This document shows, piece by piece, positions 33,928-41,962 of a stretch of DNA of 44,360 bases (position 1 is its first letter; every line of letters starts with the position of its first letter). The notes under the pieces were generated by a model that saw nothing but the letters and a program-made list of their open reading frames with translations, did not search any database and was not told where the DNA came from. Origin of the DNA: CAZNDN01 sp964571815 (GTDB taxonomy: Bacteria > Fibrobacterota > Chitinivibrionia > Chitinivibrionales > WJKA01); NCBI GenBank assembly GCA_964571815.1, contig CAZNDN010000021.1, forward strand, positions 1 to 44,360, written 5' to 3'. Position numbers and translations under genes: made by a program.

Positions 33928-35211
33928 ATGGTTCGCGGGCACCGACGATCAAGTGGCTGTATAAAGCCGACCGCCGGGCTTCCGCCCGCATTGATTGTCG
34001 TGCTATGGCTTGTGGGGGGAGCGGGCGCGCGGGCTCAGAACATGCAGCCGTGCAGGGTGGTGATGAAGCGTCGGCTTGTGTCGGACTACCTTACAAGCAC
34101 GGCCTATTTTGATGTAGTAGCGGCTTACGGATGTCTTCTTTTTGCCGAGGCTGTCGGCGATTCAGGCGCCCTTCGTACCGTCGATTCCGCTTACCAACGA
34201 TTTGTCGGCAGCGGTTATTCGCCCGTGGAGGAGATCGGCAGCGGAGACAGGAACGCGGCCGGGATTCTTCCGCTGCAGCTCCATCATCTGCTCGGCAACG
34301 AAGAATATCTTGCATTCGGGTATGTGTTTGCTGAAGATGAGTTTGAGGGAGTGCCTGAGGATTCGGTCTCGCGTTACTCACGGTTCTGGGTTGACGACAT
34401 GTATACCATCGGAGTGCTTCAGGCGAAAGCGTATCAATGCATTGGCGAGCAGAGGTATGCCGACCGTTGTGCGTACCAGCTTGCGGCGTATATCGACGTT
34501 CTACAGCAGCCCAACGGGCTGTTTCATCACACGGCGAACGCCCCGTTTTTCTGGGGTCGCGGCAACGGCTGGGCCGCGGCGGGATTGACCGAGGCGCTCC
34601 TCGTGCTGCCCCAGGATCATGCGCGGCGCAGCGTGCTGATGGAGGGATACCGGAAGCTGATGACCGGTCTGCTTGCGGTGCAGGACGACAGCGGCATGTG
34701 GCACCAGGTGCTGGATGAGCCGACAAGCTATGTGGAGACTTCGTGCAGCGGCATGTTCGTGTTTGCCCTGGCAACGGGCCTTGCCCGGGGGTGGCTTTCG
34801 GAGGCAGTCTTTCGCGAACCGCTTGAGGCGGCGTGGCAATCACTGAGCGGGTATGTCAACGATAGCGGCGAGGTCACCAATGTCTGCATTGGAACCATGG
34901 AAGGGAAACGCGTCGAGGACTATTTCGACCGACCCATCGAGGATGGGGACCCCCACGGTACCGCCGCCTTTCTGTGGGCGGGGGCCGCGATGGCTGAGCC
35001 TGGGTCCGGGGATCGGGGGATCGTTCGGCGCCCCGTGCGTTCCTCTCCCGGCAGAGTTGGAGGCCGCATACCCGGAGCGCTCAGCTTCACACCGGCGGGT
35101 CGAATCCTGCCCTTGAACTCACTGCGGTGCATGCCGGGAGGGTGGTATGTGACAACCGTTTCGGGAAAGCCGGGAAGAGCGTTTTTGCAGGGTTCCTTCG
35201 GTCGGCGGTGA
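33928..35211 (+). CDS. secreted GH105-type unsaturated glycuronyl hydrolase with possible type IX sorting tail
   Basis: 427 residues from ATG 33928. Signal peptide: hydrophobic LPPALIVVLWLVGGAG ending ARAQ. The body is an alpha/alpha-barrel glycosidase of the YteR/YesR (GH105) kind: SRYSRFWVDDMYTIGVLQAK near 150 (the Asp pair 156-157 is where the family acid Asp sits), FFWGRGNGWAAAGLTEALLVLP near 219, VETSCSGMFVFALATGLARG near 276 and DPHGTAAFLWAGAAMAE near 341. These enzymes remove unsaturated uronic acids from pectin or glycosaminoglycan fragments after lyase action. Residues 359-427 are an extra tail: an Arg/Gly/Pro-rich linker, then LSFTPAGRIL, LRCMPGGWYVTTV, SGKPGRAFLQG, resembling a type IX secretion C-terminal domain. 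That reading is inference. Confidence 0.8.
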   Translation: MVRGHRRSSGCIKPTAGLPPALIVVLWLVGGAGARAQNMQPCRVVMKRRLVSDYLTSTAYFDVVAAYGCLLFAEAVGDSGALRTVDSAYQRFVGSGYSPVEEIGSGDRNAAGILPLQLHHLLGNEEYLAFGYVFAEDEFEGVPEDSVSRYSRFWVDDMYTIGVLQAKAYQCIGEQRYADRCAYQLAAYIDVLQQPNGLFHHTANAPFFWGRGNGWAAAGLTEALLVLPQDHARRSVLMEGYRKLMTGLLAVQDDSGMWHQVLDEPTSYVETSCSGMFVFALATGLARGWLSEAVFREPLEAAWQSLSGYVNDSGEVTNVCIGTMEGKRVEDYFDRPIEDGDPHGTAAFLWAGAAMAEPGSGDRGIVRRPVRSSPGRVGGRIPGALSFTPAGRILPLNSLRCMPGGWYVTTVSGKPGRAFLQGSFGRR

Positions 35212-35239
35212 GGCGTGAATTCCGGGCCAGGACTTCTTT

Positions 35240-35260
35240 CCGGATTCCGTTGGAATCCGG
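35240..35260 (+). terminator. terminator after the GH105 gene
   Basis: Perfect 9-bp stem CCGGATTCC/GGAATCCGG with a 3-base GTT loop, followed by ATCTTTC, 28 bases after the stop of the glycosidase gene. The T-rich tail is short. Confidence 0.55.
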
Positions 35261-35287
35261 ATCTTTCAACCTGTGCGGTGCACTTCC

Positions 35288-35332
35288 CCCTCACCCCGCA
35301 GTTTCCGCCACCGACCGGAACACATGATGGGG
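35288..35332. repeat. left copy of 45-bp direct repeat flanking the HEPN/MNT pair
   Basis: 42 of 45 bases are identical to 36159-36203. Read on the minus strand it encodes PHHVFRSVAETAG and a stop, the same as the last codons of the HAD phosphatase gene (PHHVFRSVADIAG, stop), with one silent change and two substitutions. It is a detached 3' end of that gene. Confidence 0.85.
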
Positions 35333-35340
35333 TCACGACG

Positions 35341-35742
35341 TCACACGTCGGTTTGTGACCTGAGTTTTTCGAAAGCCGCGACGACCTCGCCCGCGCACTG
35401 GATAGCCCTGGCCGCATCGTCGCTGGACACATGAACTATCACTCCATAGTCCCCCACCCCGCGAATTTCGAAAAGCCAACGCAGGCTCTTCCCGATATGC
35501 TTATCGAGCGTACCAGGCTTCACCAGGTGCCGATTGACCGCGGACAGCGTGCCCGAATGTTTGGAGAACTCCAGGCCCATTGAGAGCAGAACGGCTGAAG
35601 CCGCATAGAAGGCTGCGTAGTAGGCCCGCGATGCCGCGAAATCACAGAAGCCGTCGTTGAGAAGTCCCCGTGCAGCATCGAGCGAATCGTACGCCCGATC
35701 CCAACACGCGGCAATCTCTTCGGATCCGCGCGTTCCCTTCAC
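35341..35742 (-). CDS. HEPN-domain protein (toxin-type partner of MNT)
   Basis: 133 residues; GTG start at 35742 overlapping the MNT stop. Four-helix HEPN features: AYDSLDAARGLLNDGFCDFAASRAYYAAFYAASAVL (split across about 17-52), FSKHSGTLSAVNRHLV near 59, and RGVGDYGVIVH near 94, which contains the R-x4-Y pattern seen in HepT-like proteins. HEPN members of such pairs are RNases or AMPylation targets, held in check by the nucleotidyltransferase partner. The whole pair sits between 45-bp direct repeats. Whether this copy is toxic is not knowable from sequence. Confidence 0.8.
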   Translation of the reverse strand: MKGTRGSEEIAACWDRAYDSLDAARGLLNDGFCDFAASRAYYAAFYAASAVLLSMGLEFSKHSGTLSAVNRHLVKPGTLDKHIGKSLRWLFEIRGVGDYGVIVHVSSDDAARAIQCAGEVVAAFEKLRSQTDV

Positions 35743-36056
35743 AGTATTGACACACCTTCCCTGCGGGCGATTCGGTAGAGAGAGATTCTTCCTGAGTGGT
35801 AGTCCTCCGCCGACACCGGAAGGGCCGAAATCAACGTGCCGCCCAGTAGTTCGAGTTCGAACACAAGGTCAAGGATTCTCTTCTGCTCCTCGAAAAAGTC
35901 GAAGTTGTTGTCCAGCACGACCAGCAGGTCGATATCACTTTCCGGCGTCTGTCGGTTCCGTGCGTTCGAGCCGTACAGTACGAGTTCCCGCAGCCTCGAA
36001 CCGTAGTGTTGTGAGAGGATCTTCCTGCATTCGTCGAGTATTTCCGCACTGGTCAC
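35739..36056 (-). CDS. MNT-type minimal nucleotidyltransferase (antitoxin partner)
   Basis: 105 residues from GTG 36056, preceded by GGAAAGGA; the frame is open upstream, and ATG 36116 or 36140 would give a longer protein. Pol-beta superfamily motif ELVLYGSNARNRQTPESDIDLLVVL near 26, the GSxAR(x)nSDIDL pattern with the two metal Asp residues, and a third acidic position after LDLVFELELLGG. In MntA/HepT (type VII) systems this protein adds AMP to a Tyr on the HEPN partner. Gene order MNT then HEPN with a 4-base overlap is typical. Confidence 0.82.
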   Translation of the reverse strand: MTSAEILDECRKILSQHYGSRLRELVLYGSNARNRQTPESDIDLLVVLDNNFDFFEEQKRILDLVFELELLGGTLISALPVSAEDYHSGRISLYRIARREGVSIL

Positions 36057-36158
36057 CGCGTTTTTCCTTTCCGGGTGTCGCGTATGTGAAAATACAACCT
36101 CGTCGTGCTTCGCCATTCCGTCGGGCTCCGGGTCCTTCATGCAGTGCCGACGAATGGC

Positions 36159-36203
36159 CCCTCACCCCGCAATGTCCGCCACCGACCGGAAGACATGATG
36201 GGG
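36159..36203. repeat. right copy of 45-bp direct repeat, 3' end of the HAD gene
   Basis: Covers the last 13 codons and the stop of the HAD phosphatase gene; 42/45 identical to 35288-35332. The two copies bracket the HEPN/MNT pair (826 bp between them), like attachment-site or recombination scars. Confidence 0.85.
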
Positions 36204-36950
36204 GCGCCAGGCGAATGCGGGGAGATCTTCCTCTTTTGTTACCCCCGTGAGAACCAGAGCCGTCTCGATGCCGGCTTCAATACCCGCCAGTATATCGGTA
36301 TCCATTCGGTCTCCGACAATAACGGTTTCTTCGCGCCGGCATCCGAGTTTCCGCAGCGCAATGCGCATCATGAGGGGGTTCGGTTTGCCGGTGTAGTAGG
36401 CCTTCCTCCCGGTTGCCAGCTCAATCGGTGCGATCAGGGAGCCGGTGGCCGGCACGATACCGCTCTCGGTCGGGCCGGTCAGATCGGGGTTGGTGCCGAT
36501 CAGGCGGGCGCCCTTGAGCACGAGCGATATGGCGCGCGTGATTCTGTCGTAGGAGTACGATTGACTCTCGCCGACAACCACGTAGTCGGGGGAATCGTCG
36601 TTCAACGAAAACCCGGCTTCATACAGAGCGTTGGTCAAGCCGGGTTCGCCGATCACGTAGCAGGAGCCGCCCGGGCACTGGGAGGCCAGAAACGATGCGG
36701 TTGCCATGGCGCTGGTGTAGAAATGCTCTTTGTCGATATCGGGACCGAGTCGCCGGAGTTTTTCGTGAAGCTCCCGCGGGGAGCGGCTGCTGCTGTTGGT
36801 CAGAAAAAGAAAACGTTTGTTGTTCTCGCGCAACCACTCGACGAACGCATCCACGCCGGGGATGAGCCGGTTCCCCTGATAGATCACGCCGTCCATATCG
36901 CAGATGAAACCGGCCGCGGCATGAAGGGGCTTCGTGCTGATCGTGCTCAT
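36162..36950 (-). CDS. NagD-like HAD-IIA phosphatase
   Basis: 262 residues. HAD superfamily hydrolase of the NagD/AraL/pyridoxal phosphatase type. Seen: motif I FICDMDGVIYQG near 15, motif II FLFLTNSSSRSPREL near 47, motif III Lys in TGKPNPLMMRIALRKLG near 190, motif IV VIVGDRMDTDILAGIEAG near 215, with the type IIA cap between motifs II and III. Likely dephosphorylates a sugar or nucleoside monophosphate; the substrate is not predictable. The last codons are part of the direct repeat, so an insertion event at its 3' end has kept or rebuilt the reading frame. Confidence 0.9.
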   Translation of the reverse strand: MSTISTKPLHAAAGFICDMDGVIYQGNRLIPGVDAFVEWLRENNKRFLFLTNSSSRSPRELHEKLRRLGPDIDKEHFYTSAMATASFLASQCPGGSCYVIGEPGLTNALYEAGFSLNDDSPDYVVVGESQSYSYDRITRAISLVLKGARLIGTNPDLTGPTESGIVPATGSLIAPIELATGRKAYYTGKPNPLMMRIALRKLGCRREETVIVGDRMDTDILAGIEAGIETALVLTGVTKEEDLPAFAWRPHHVFRSVADIAG

Positions 36951-37231
36951 GAGACTCCCTTTTCCTGACGGGAATCATAATATATGTCCGGGGGGAACCA
37001 CTACCGGAGACCGGTTGAGTCGTGCCCGGCCGAGCGAAAGGATGCAGCGGGTATCTTGTGCAACCGTCCCCAGCCGGGTGTGTCCGTGTCGCACACCTGC
37101 CCTCCCGGCTCATGGTTTTATATTACACAAGAGGAGTTTCGGCGGGCGGGAACACGATTGCATACTGCTGCCCCGGCAGCTATTTTTAACATTGGCCTGA
37201 GTCATCACAACAATATCCCGCGATCTTCGAA

Positions 37232-37465
37232 ATGGAGATTCAAAGAAAGGGAATACCCGATCCTCTTGAAGAAGTGATCAAGAGACTCCCGCGGGATATC
37301 AAGGCTGAGACCCTTGACTTCGCTAAGTTGCTGATGAACAGGAGAAGAAAGCCGATGCGACGGCCGCTTCGCCGGAGTTGGGCGGGAGGAATAAAGGAGA
37401 ATACGAACAAGTTCACTTCATTGCAGCTCCGGAAACGGGCTCTTGATCGGCGGCACGTTAGGTAA
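37232..37465 (+). CDS. DUF2281-like antitoxin, orphan
   Basis: 77 residues. PLEEVIKRLPRDIKAETLDF at about 11-30 and AKLLMNRRRKP match the start of DUF2281-type antitoxins (a helix with LPxxxxxEVxDFxxFLxxKR). The end WAGGIKENTNKFTSLQLRKRA matches the common tail WAGxLKxxxxxYTSVELQxKA. Such proteins usually precede a PIN-domain (VapC) toxin; the 100 bases after this stop contain none. Very basic, and no good ribosome-binding site, so it may be a degraded remnant. Confidence 0.55.
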   Translation: MEIQRKGIPDPLEEVIKRLPRDIKAETLDFAKLLMNRRRKPMRRPLRRSWAGGIKENTNKFTSLQLRKRALDRRHVR

Positions 37466-37566
37466 TACGCGCATGCAACAGGATCGGTTGGTTGCCGGGT
37501 CAAATCATAGAGTGCCATACTGCCGGCATGCACTACAATGAGACCATGTGAAGGAGAAGGACACCG

Positions 37567-38367
37567 ATGAAACAGGTTGTACGCTTCATTGCCGCGGCGG
37601 GTGCGCTCGTGTGCGTGTCGTGCAACGTCTTCAATCCCTCGGGCGCCGGCCCGGAAGGCTCGCTCGATGCCGAAGGGCACGTGGCGGAAGGCGAGCGGTT
37701 GTTGCGCGAGGGAAATCCCTACGCCGCTCACGCGGAGTTCGCGCAGGCAATTCGGCTCGATCCCATGAGCGGGTATGCACGTCTGGGCAGCGCAAAGGCC
37801 TCCTTCGACAAATACGACCTTTCCTACTACCGCGTGATGAACTGGTTTGTCGGTGACTCGACATCGGAGGACAGCCTGTTCGATCGCCTTCTGGATACGC
37901 TTTACACGTGGACCTACGCAACGGTTGACAGCGTCTATGCGCCGGTGCACGAGGCGGTGGGGGTGCTGGAGCCCATGTATCCGGAGAAACCCGACACGTT
38001 TGTCGCCACCGATCAGTTCTCGCCGTCGTGGGTCGCGGCCGATTTTTCCATCATTCTTACGACACATGCCTTTCTCGGCCTTTTGGATTTCGACTCCGAC
38101 GGCCGCATAACAACGGCGGACAATCCCTTTATGGGCATTTCGGTGAGACGGGAAGGGGATTCGCTGGTTATCGAGGGGCTCGATGCTATCCTGGCCGATG
38201 AGCAGCTTCAGGCGCGGTGGAAGGCGAAGGCCGCGGAGAGTGTGGATGATGCGGCAACCGCGGCCCGGGTTTTCACCGAGACATTCGCCGACACGTCCAC
38301 GGTCGGCAGGGTTGACAGTCTGCTCACGCTTTACGAAGACGTGCTCAATGAACAGCTTACTCAATAA
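37567..38367 (+). CDS. lipoprotein with a repeat-like helical region and a calcium-loop motif
   Basis: 266 residues. AAGGAGAAGG precedes ATG 37567. Lipoprotein signal ending LVCVSC, lipid-bearing Cys at 19. Residues about 38-80 form a TPR-like helix pair (EGERLLREGNPYAAHAEFAQ, AIRLDPMSGYARLGSAKASF). DFDSDGRITTADN near 178 is an EF-hand/dockerin-like Asp loop. The gene overlaps the following outer-membrane protein gene by 20 bases, so the two are coexpressed and may form one envelope unit. Family not recognised. Confidence 0.75.
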   Translation: MKQVVRFIAAAGALVCVSCNVFNPSGAGPEGSLDAEGHVAEGERLLREGNPYAAHAEFAQAIRLDPMSGYARLGSAKASFDKYDLSYYRVMNWFVGDSTSEDSLFDRLLDTLYTWTYATVDSVYAPVHEAVGVLEPMYPEKPDTFVATDQFSPSWVAADFSIILTTHAFLGLLDFDSDGRITTADNPFMGISVRREGDSLVIEGLDAILADEQLQARWKAKAAESVDDAATAARVFTETFADTSTVGRVDSLLTLYEDVLNEQLTQ

Positions 38368-39132
38368 TTCGGCGGTCGCGCTGCTGCTTGCCTGGTCCCT
38401 GGTGTGGGGGGCGGATGAGCTTCTGCCGTATCCTCTCTATCGGGCGCGTTCCCGTGCCATGGGCGGGGCGCGAGTCGCCGTGGGCGGACATCAGGAATCG
38501 GCGTTGTCCAATCCCGCCTTCAATGCCGACTATCGCCGTCTTGCTCTCACCCTGCCCGCGGCCGGGTTGCGGCTGGATCACACGTTTTTCTCATTCCTGG
38601 AGTTTCTCGAAGAGAACCGGGAGGAGTTCGATCGTGAGCAGAGTTCGGATGAGGGCCGGTCGGAGCAATTCGACAAGCTTCTGCGCGAGGTGGACACGAA
38701 GTGGTACGGGATGGGGACCGATCTGTTCGATGCCGTGGTACATTTCCGCGGCTTGAGCGTGGCCCTGAGGAACCGTTTTTCGGTCGATTTTTCGGTGAAC
38801 CGCGGACTGCTTTTCCCGTTTGTGGTCGGCAACTACGGCCAGGTCCGGGAGTTGTCGGTCGGTTACGGGCGATCCATGACCGAGCGGCTCCGCGTGGGAG
38901 TTGCGGCCAGGGCCCTGGTGCAGCGAAAGAAGAAGGTCGCGGTCGCAAGCAATTCGGTGGGAACGATCGATTCCAATTTCTGGAAGATCCCCGAAGAGTC
39001 GTGGCAGAGAACGACCGGGTTGGATGCCGGGTTGCTCCTGAAAGTCTTCGGCAACGGAGAGCTGGGCTGCTCGGTGCGGGATATCGGCTACTCGATAGAA
39101 GGCCGGGACCGGCCCGAAGTGACGGTCGGCTC
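38348..39132 (+). CDS. PorV/FadL/TraF-like outer-membrane protein, cut by the scaffold gap
   Basis: At least 261 residues before the gap. Signal peptide MNSLLNNSAVALLLAWSLVWGA. Then YRARSRAMGGARVAVGGHQE and SALSNPAF, the hallmark start of FadL/PorV/TraF-type beta-barrels (RSxAMGGAxVAxxxDxxAxxxNPA), and alternating beta-strand-like stretches (LSVALRNRFSVDFSVNRGLL, ELSVGYGRSMTERLRVGVAA). Across the gap the same frame would continue for 18 codons to TGA 39287-39289, overlapping the next GTG, but the true gap length is unknown. PorV-like proteins work with type IX secretion; many homologues do not. Confidence 0.7.
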
Positions 39133-39232
39133 NNNNNNNNNNNNNNNNNNNNNNNNNNNNNNNNNNNNNNNNNNNNNNNNNNNNNNNNNNNNNNNNNNNN
39201 NNNNNNNNNNNNNNNNNNNNNNNNNNNNNNNN
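39133..39232. other. scaffold gap of 100 Ns
   Basis: Exactly 100 unknown bases, the conventional filler for an unmeasured gap. It removes the end of the 38348 gene. Frames on the two sides cannot be joined safely. Confidence 0.98.
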
Positions 39233-39285
39233 ATGACTACTCACGCCATTGTGGTTTGTCAACATGCAGAAAGCGACGTCGCGGG

Positions 39286-40218
39286 GTGAGCCTCGTGGGC
39301 GGCTCCCTGCGCTCGGCGTGGCGTCGGTGCGTACTGTCGGTAATGCTGCTTGCCGGACTCTCACACGGCGCGGCTCCCGGGGATAGTGACCTGTCGTTGT
39401 ACGAGCGGATGATGCAGCACACGGCATTTCTTCCGGAGTACTACCTTCAGACCGATATCAGCACGTTTGCATTCCACAAGAGTTCGAGATTCCGCAGCAA
39501 CTTCCTTGCCGAGTCGGAGAACCGGCTGGAATTCAGTATGGTCTCCATCGAAGATTTCATTTACTCGGTCTGGGATGTGGACTACAGGCTCAACATCGGC
39601 GAGCGTCCCGGGAATATCGTTTTCACGGTCCTGAGCATCGGTTTCAAGCTCACTCCCACCGTCGAGGTGCGCACGGCCGGAGTGAATCTGCATGCGGGGC
39701 TGGAGCACTTCTGCCTGCACGAAGTGGACCGCAAGGACCACTCGATCGTGCACTGGAACAGCCTGTTTGCCGGGTGCGGTTCGAAGAACATGCGGATCAA
39801 CACCTATTGGCGTCCTCTGGCGCGTGAAGGCGGGTGGAGCCTGAAAAACCGGTTCTCGTGGTACGCCCGGGCCGGCCTGTTTCTCCGGGAATTTTTCGGC
39901 ATTGTCGGACCCGGCAAGCTCAACGGCAACAACCTCAAGACTTTTGAAACACAGGGACGATTTCGGTTCGCGTTCTACCGCCGACGGAGCTGGATCGTCT
40001 GCGCGGTGGTCAATCCCACGGTGGGGGCGTATCGATCAGACGACGGCCCGCGGGTGTTCGGCCGGGCGGCGCAGGGAGTACGGGTCATGTTTCGGAGGGG
40101 AAGGCGGGGGGCATCGTTCGGAGCGGTCTTTTTTCTCGACAAGCTTCCGCCCAACGAAGGGGTGTCGCGGTTTTCCAGGGACCGGCTTATGGAGTTTACC
40201 GTATCTTTTTTCAACTGA
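39286..40218 (+). CDS. outer-membrane beta-barrel-like protein of unknown family
   Basis: 310 residues from GTG 39286. Signal peptide with hydrophobic CVLSVMLLAGLSHGA. The rest alternates polar and hydrophobic residues with many aromatics (NIVFTVLSIGFKLTPTVEVR, GRFRFAFYRRRSWIVCAVVN, GRRGASFGAVFFLDKLP) and ends EFTVSFFN, as expected of a barrel's last strand. It probably lies in the outer membrane with the 38348 product. The start is uncertain because the assembly gap lies 53 bases upstream. I do not recognise the family. Confidence 0.65.
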   Translation: MSLVGGSLRSAWRRCVLSVMLLAGLSHGAAPGDSDLSLYERMMQHTAFLPEYYLQTDISTFAFHKSSRFRSNFLAESENRLEFSMVSIEDFIYSVWDVDYRLNIGERPGNIVFTVLSIGFKLTPTVEVRTAGVNLHAGLEHFCLHEVDRKDHSIVHWNSLFAGCGSKNMRINTYWRPLAREGGWSLKNRFSWYARAGLFLREFFGIVGPGKLNGNNLKTFETQGRFRFAFYRRRSWIVCAVVNPTVGAYRSDDGPRVFGRAAQGVRVMFRRGRRGASFGAVFFLDKLPPNEGVSRFSRDRLMEFTVSFFN

Positions 40219-40231
40219 AACGGGAGAGTGC

Positions 40232-41368
40232 ATGTCCGGAGGTGATCTCGCGGGAGCATTTCAAGACGGCGCACGGTTGCGGTTCACCGTAGTCTCGGAG
40301 GAGCAGTGTCCGATCTACGTTCGGGGGGACCGGTTGGATGTTGAAGGTCGGCGCCTGTCGGTGCAGGGTGGCAAGGCAACGTGCCTCACGCTTGCCGGTG
40401 ATATCGACGAGGCCCTGCGCAGCGGCACGGTGAAGGCGCCGGTGAAAGAGGGGCGCACGCCGGGCATCACCTGCGGGGGCTGCGAGGGCCGCATCACTCT
40501 GAAGGTCTCGGGAATTCCCGATATGCTCGAGCGGCTCGATCCACAACAGCGGCGCCTTGTTGAAGCACTTCTTGAGACGCTTGGGCAGTTTTCGTTGTTC
40601 AATACGTTAGGTGAACGAGAATTGCGAAGGATAGTGCCCGAAATGAAAGCGGGCCGGTTCGAGCCCGGAGCTACTGTCCTGCGTCAGGGCGACCCCGGTC
40701 GTCATCTTTACATCATTGTTTCGGGGTCTGTTGACGTGCTTGCAGGCGAAAAAAACGACATTCTGCTGACCACGCTGGGCAAGGGAGAGATTTTCGGTGA
40801 GATGAGTCTTCTGAGCGGGGCCGGATGTTCGGCCACGATCAGGGTGAGGGAGTCCTCGCGGTTGCTTGCCCTTGACGGCACGGTGTTTTCCAAAATGATA
40901 GTGCAGCACCCCTCACTGCAACTGTACCTCTTTCGCCTCCTCGCGAGCCGCCTTCGCGAGACGAACGTACTCAAGGAGGCGCAGGTCGCTTCGGGCATTC
41001 GCGGCAGCCTGGACGACATAGAGCTTGCGGAGCTTCTCCAGGCGCTTCACACCGCCGGCAAGACCGGCCTGCTTCGTCTGGATCTGAGCACCGGCTCCGG
41101 AGTCGTTGCGATGAAGGATGGAGAGCTGCTCGATGTTGCGTACGATAAGCTGGTGGGAGAGGACGCGTTCTTCGCGCTGCTGGAGCAGCGGGAAGGAACG
41201 TTCGCGTTTTCGCCCGGACTTCCTCCCGAGTACGCAAACCGCGCCCCGATCGGCGATTTTATCGGACTGCTCATGGAAGCTTTTGTGCGGCTTGACCGCA
41301 AGGGTTCCCAACGGGGAGGGGGGCCGGTTCCGGCAGCGGCTTCGTCCCAATCAGGCGATGCCCCTTGA
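40232..41368 (+). CDS. cyclic-nucleotide-binding/DUF4388 regulator
   Basis: 378 residues; GGGAGAG before ATG 40232. Three parts. Residues 1 to about 100 form a beta-rich domain with three Cys in TCLTLAG and ITCGGCEG. About 112-235 is a cNMP-binding domain: LFNTLGERELRRIVPEM, GATVLRQGDPGRHLYIIVSG, the phosphate cassette GEIFGEMSLLSGAGCSATIR (Glu kept; the usual Arg-Thr/Ser region shifted), then the hinge helix LASRLRETN. About 250-345 is DUF4388 (PatA N-terminal type): GSLDDIELAELLQALHTAGK and TGLLRLDLSTGSGVVAMKDG. No DNA-binding helix-turn-helix is present, so it should act by protein contacts. It follows the outer-membrane genes by 13 bases. Confidence 0.8.
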   Translation: MSGGDLAGAFQDGARLRFTVVSEEQCPIYVRGDRLDVEGRRLSVQGGKATCLTLAGDIDEALRSGTVKAPVKEGRTPGITCGGCEGRITLKVSGIPDMLERLDPQQRRLVEALLETLGQFSLFNTLGERELRRIVPEMKAGRFEPGATVLRQGDPGRHLYIIVSGSVDVLAGEKNDILLTTLGKGEIFGEMSLLSGAGCSATIRVRESSRLLALDGTVFSKMIVQHPSLQLYLFRLLASRLRETNVLKEAQVASGIRGSLDDIELAELLQALHTAGKTGLLRLDLSTGSGVVAMKDGELLDVAYDKLVGEDAFFALLEQREGTFAFSPGLPPEYANRAPIGDFIGLLMEAFVRLDRKGSQRGGGPVPAAASSQSGDAP

Positions 41369-41962
41369 GCAGCATCTGTGGGGACGGAGGCAACTTATTA
41401 AGTTTTGGCTGAGGCTCGGAGGGGGTCCCGGGACCTCGGCGCGGGTCGGGCAGCACGCGGGAATGCATCGCGGCGGGGAAGATCCGGCATGTGAGCTGCT
41501 GAGCCGATCGAGGCTGTTGTGTCTTGGTCCGGCGGCGGTCAGTATATTGGTTTTTCCATCCACGGCCATTGTGGAGAGACCCGGCCGGGAAATCTCCCGT
41601 TGGCGTCGATCGGCGGGCAGATGCTATACTTGGAAGTGTGGCATACCCTGCGTATGTCCACCGCAGGGAGGGACCGGTGCAGCTTTGGCGAGTCAGCCCG
41701 GTTTTCTCCCCCTTTTTTTTGCGTCCCGCCGGCCCGGGGAGCAACGCCTCGCTTTTTCTCGCATCGCAGGCAGCGTGCACGGTTGCTATGGATGATCTAC
41801 CACTGATATGCCGGGGCGCCGGGGGTCAATCAGGAATGGATGTCCGAAACCGGCTTCTTGACTATTTCAGCAGTGGTTTCGTTGTCGGGTGGTACTCTTT
41901 GTCCCGGGTAGAAGCGTGCGATGTTTCGATGAGATACCGTGCCGACAGACGGCACGGTTAGT
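41369..41962. other. 594-bp spacer without a convincing gene
   Basis: Contains a 12-bp palindrome GGTCCCGGGACC (41424-41435), a T8 run near 41713-41720 preceded by a weak ACCGG/CCGGT stem (possible distant terminator of the regulator gene), and one short frame at 41836-41961 (41 codons, MDVRNRLLDYFSSGF...) ending inside the hairpin 41936-41958. That frame has no supporting signal. The base composition becomes less GC-rich towards the right. Confidence 0.45.
41936..41958 (-). terminator. stem-loop after the glycosyltransferase gene
   Basis: Perfect 9-bp stem ACCGTGCCG (41936-41944) and CGGCACGGT (41950-41958) with a 5-base loop, directly past the stop of the minus-strand glycosyltransferase gene. 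There is no T tract on the minus strand. Confidence 0.45.

Noticed and set aside
38701..40218. Single 505-codon gene spanning the N gap
   Set aside because: The frame left of the gap is out of phase with the outer-membrane gene and is an artefact of Ns being translated; the real second gene starts at the GTG at 39286.
41836..41961. 41-codon small protein gene before the glycosyltransferase terminator
   Set aside because: Weak ribosome-binding site, no family pattern, and the end of the frame is the hairpin 41936-41958.
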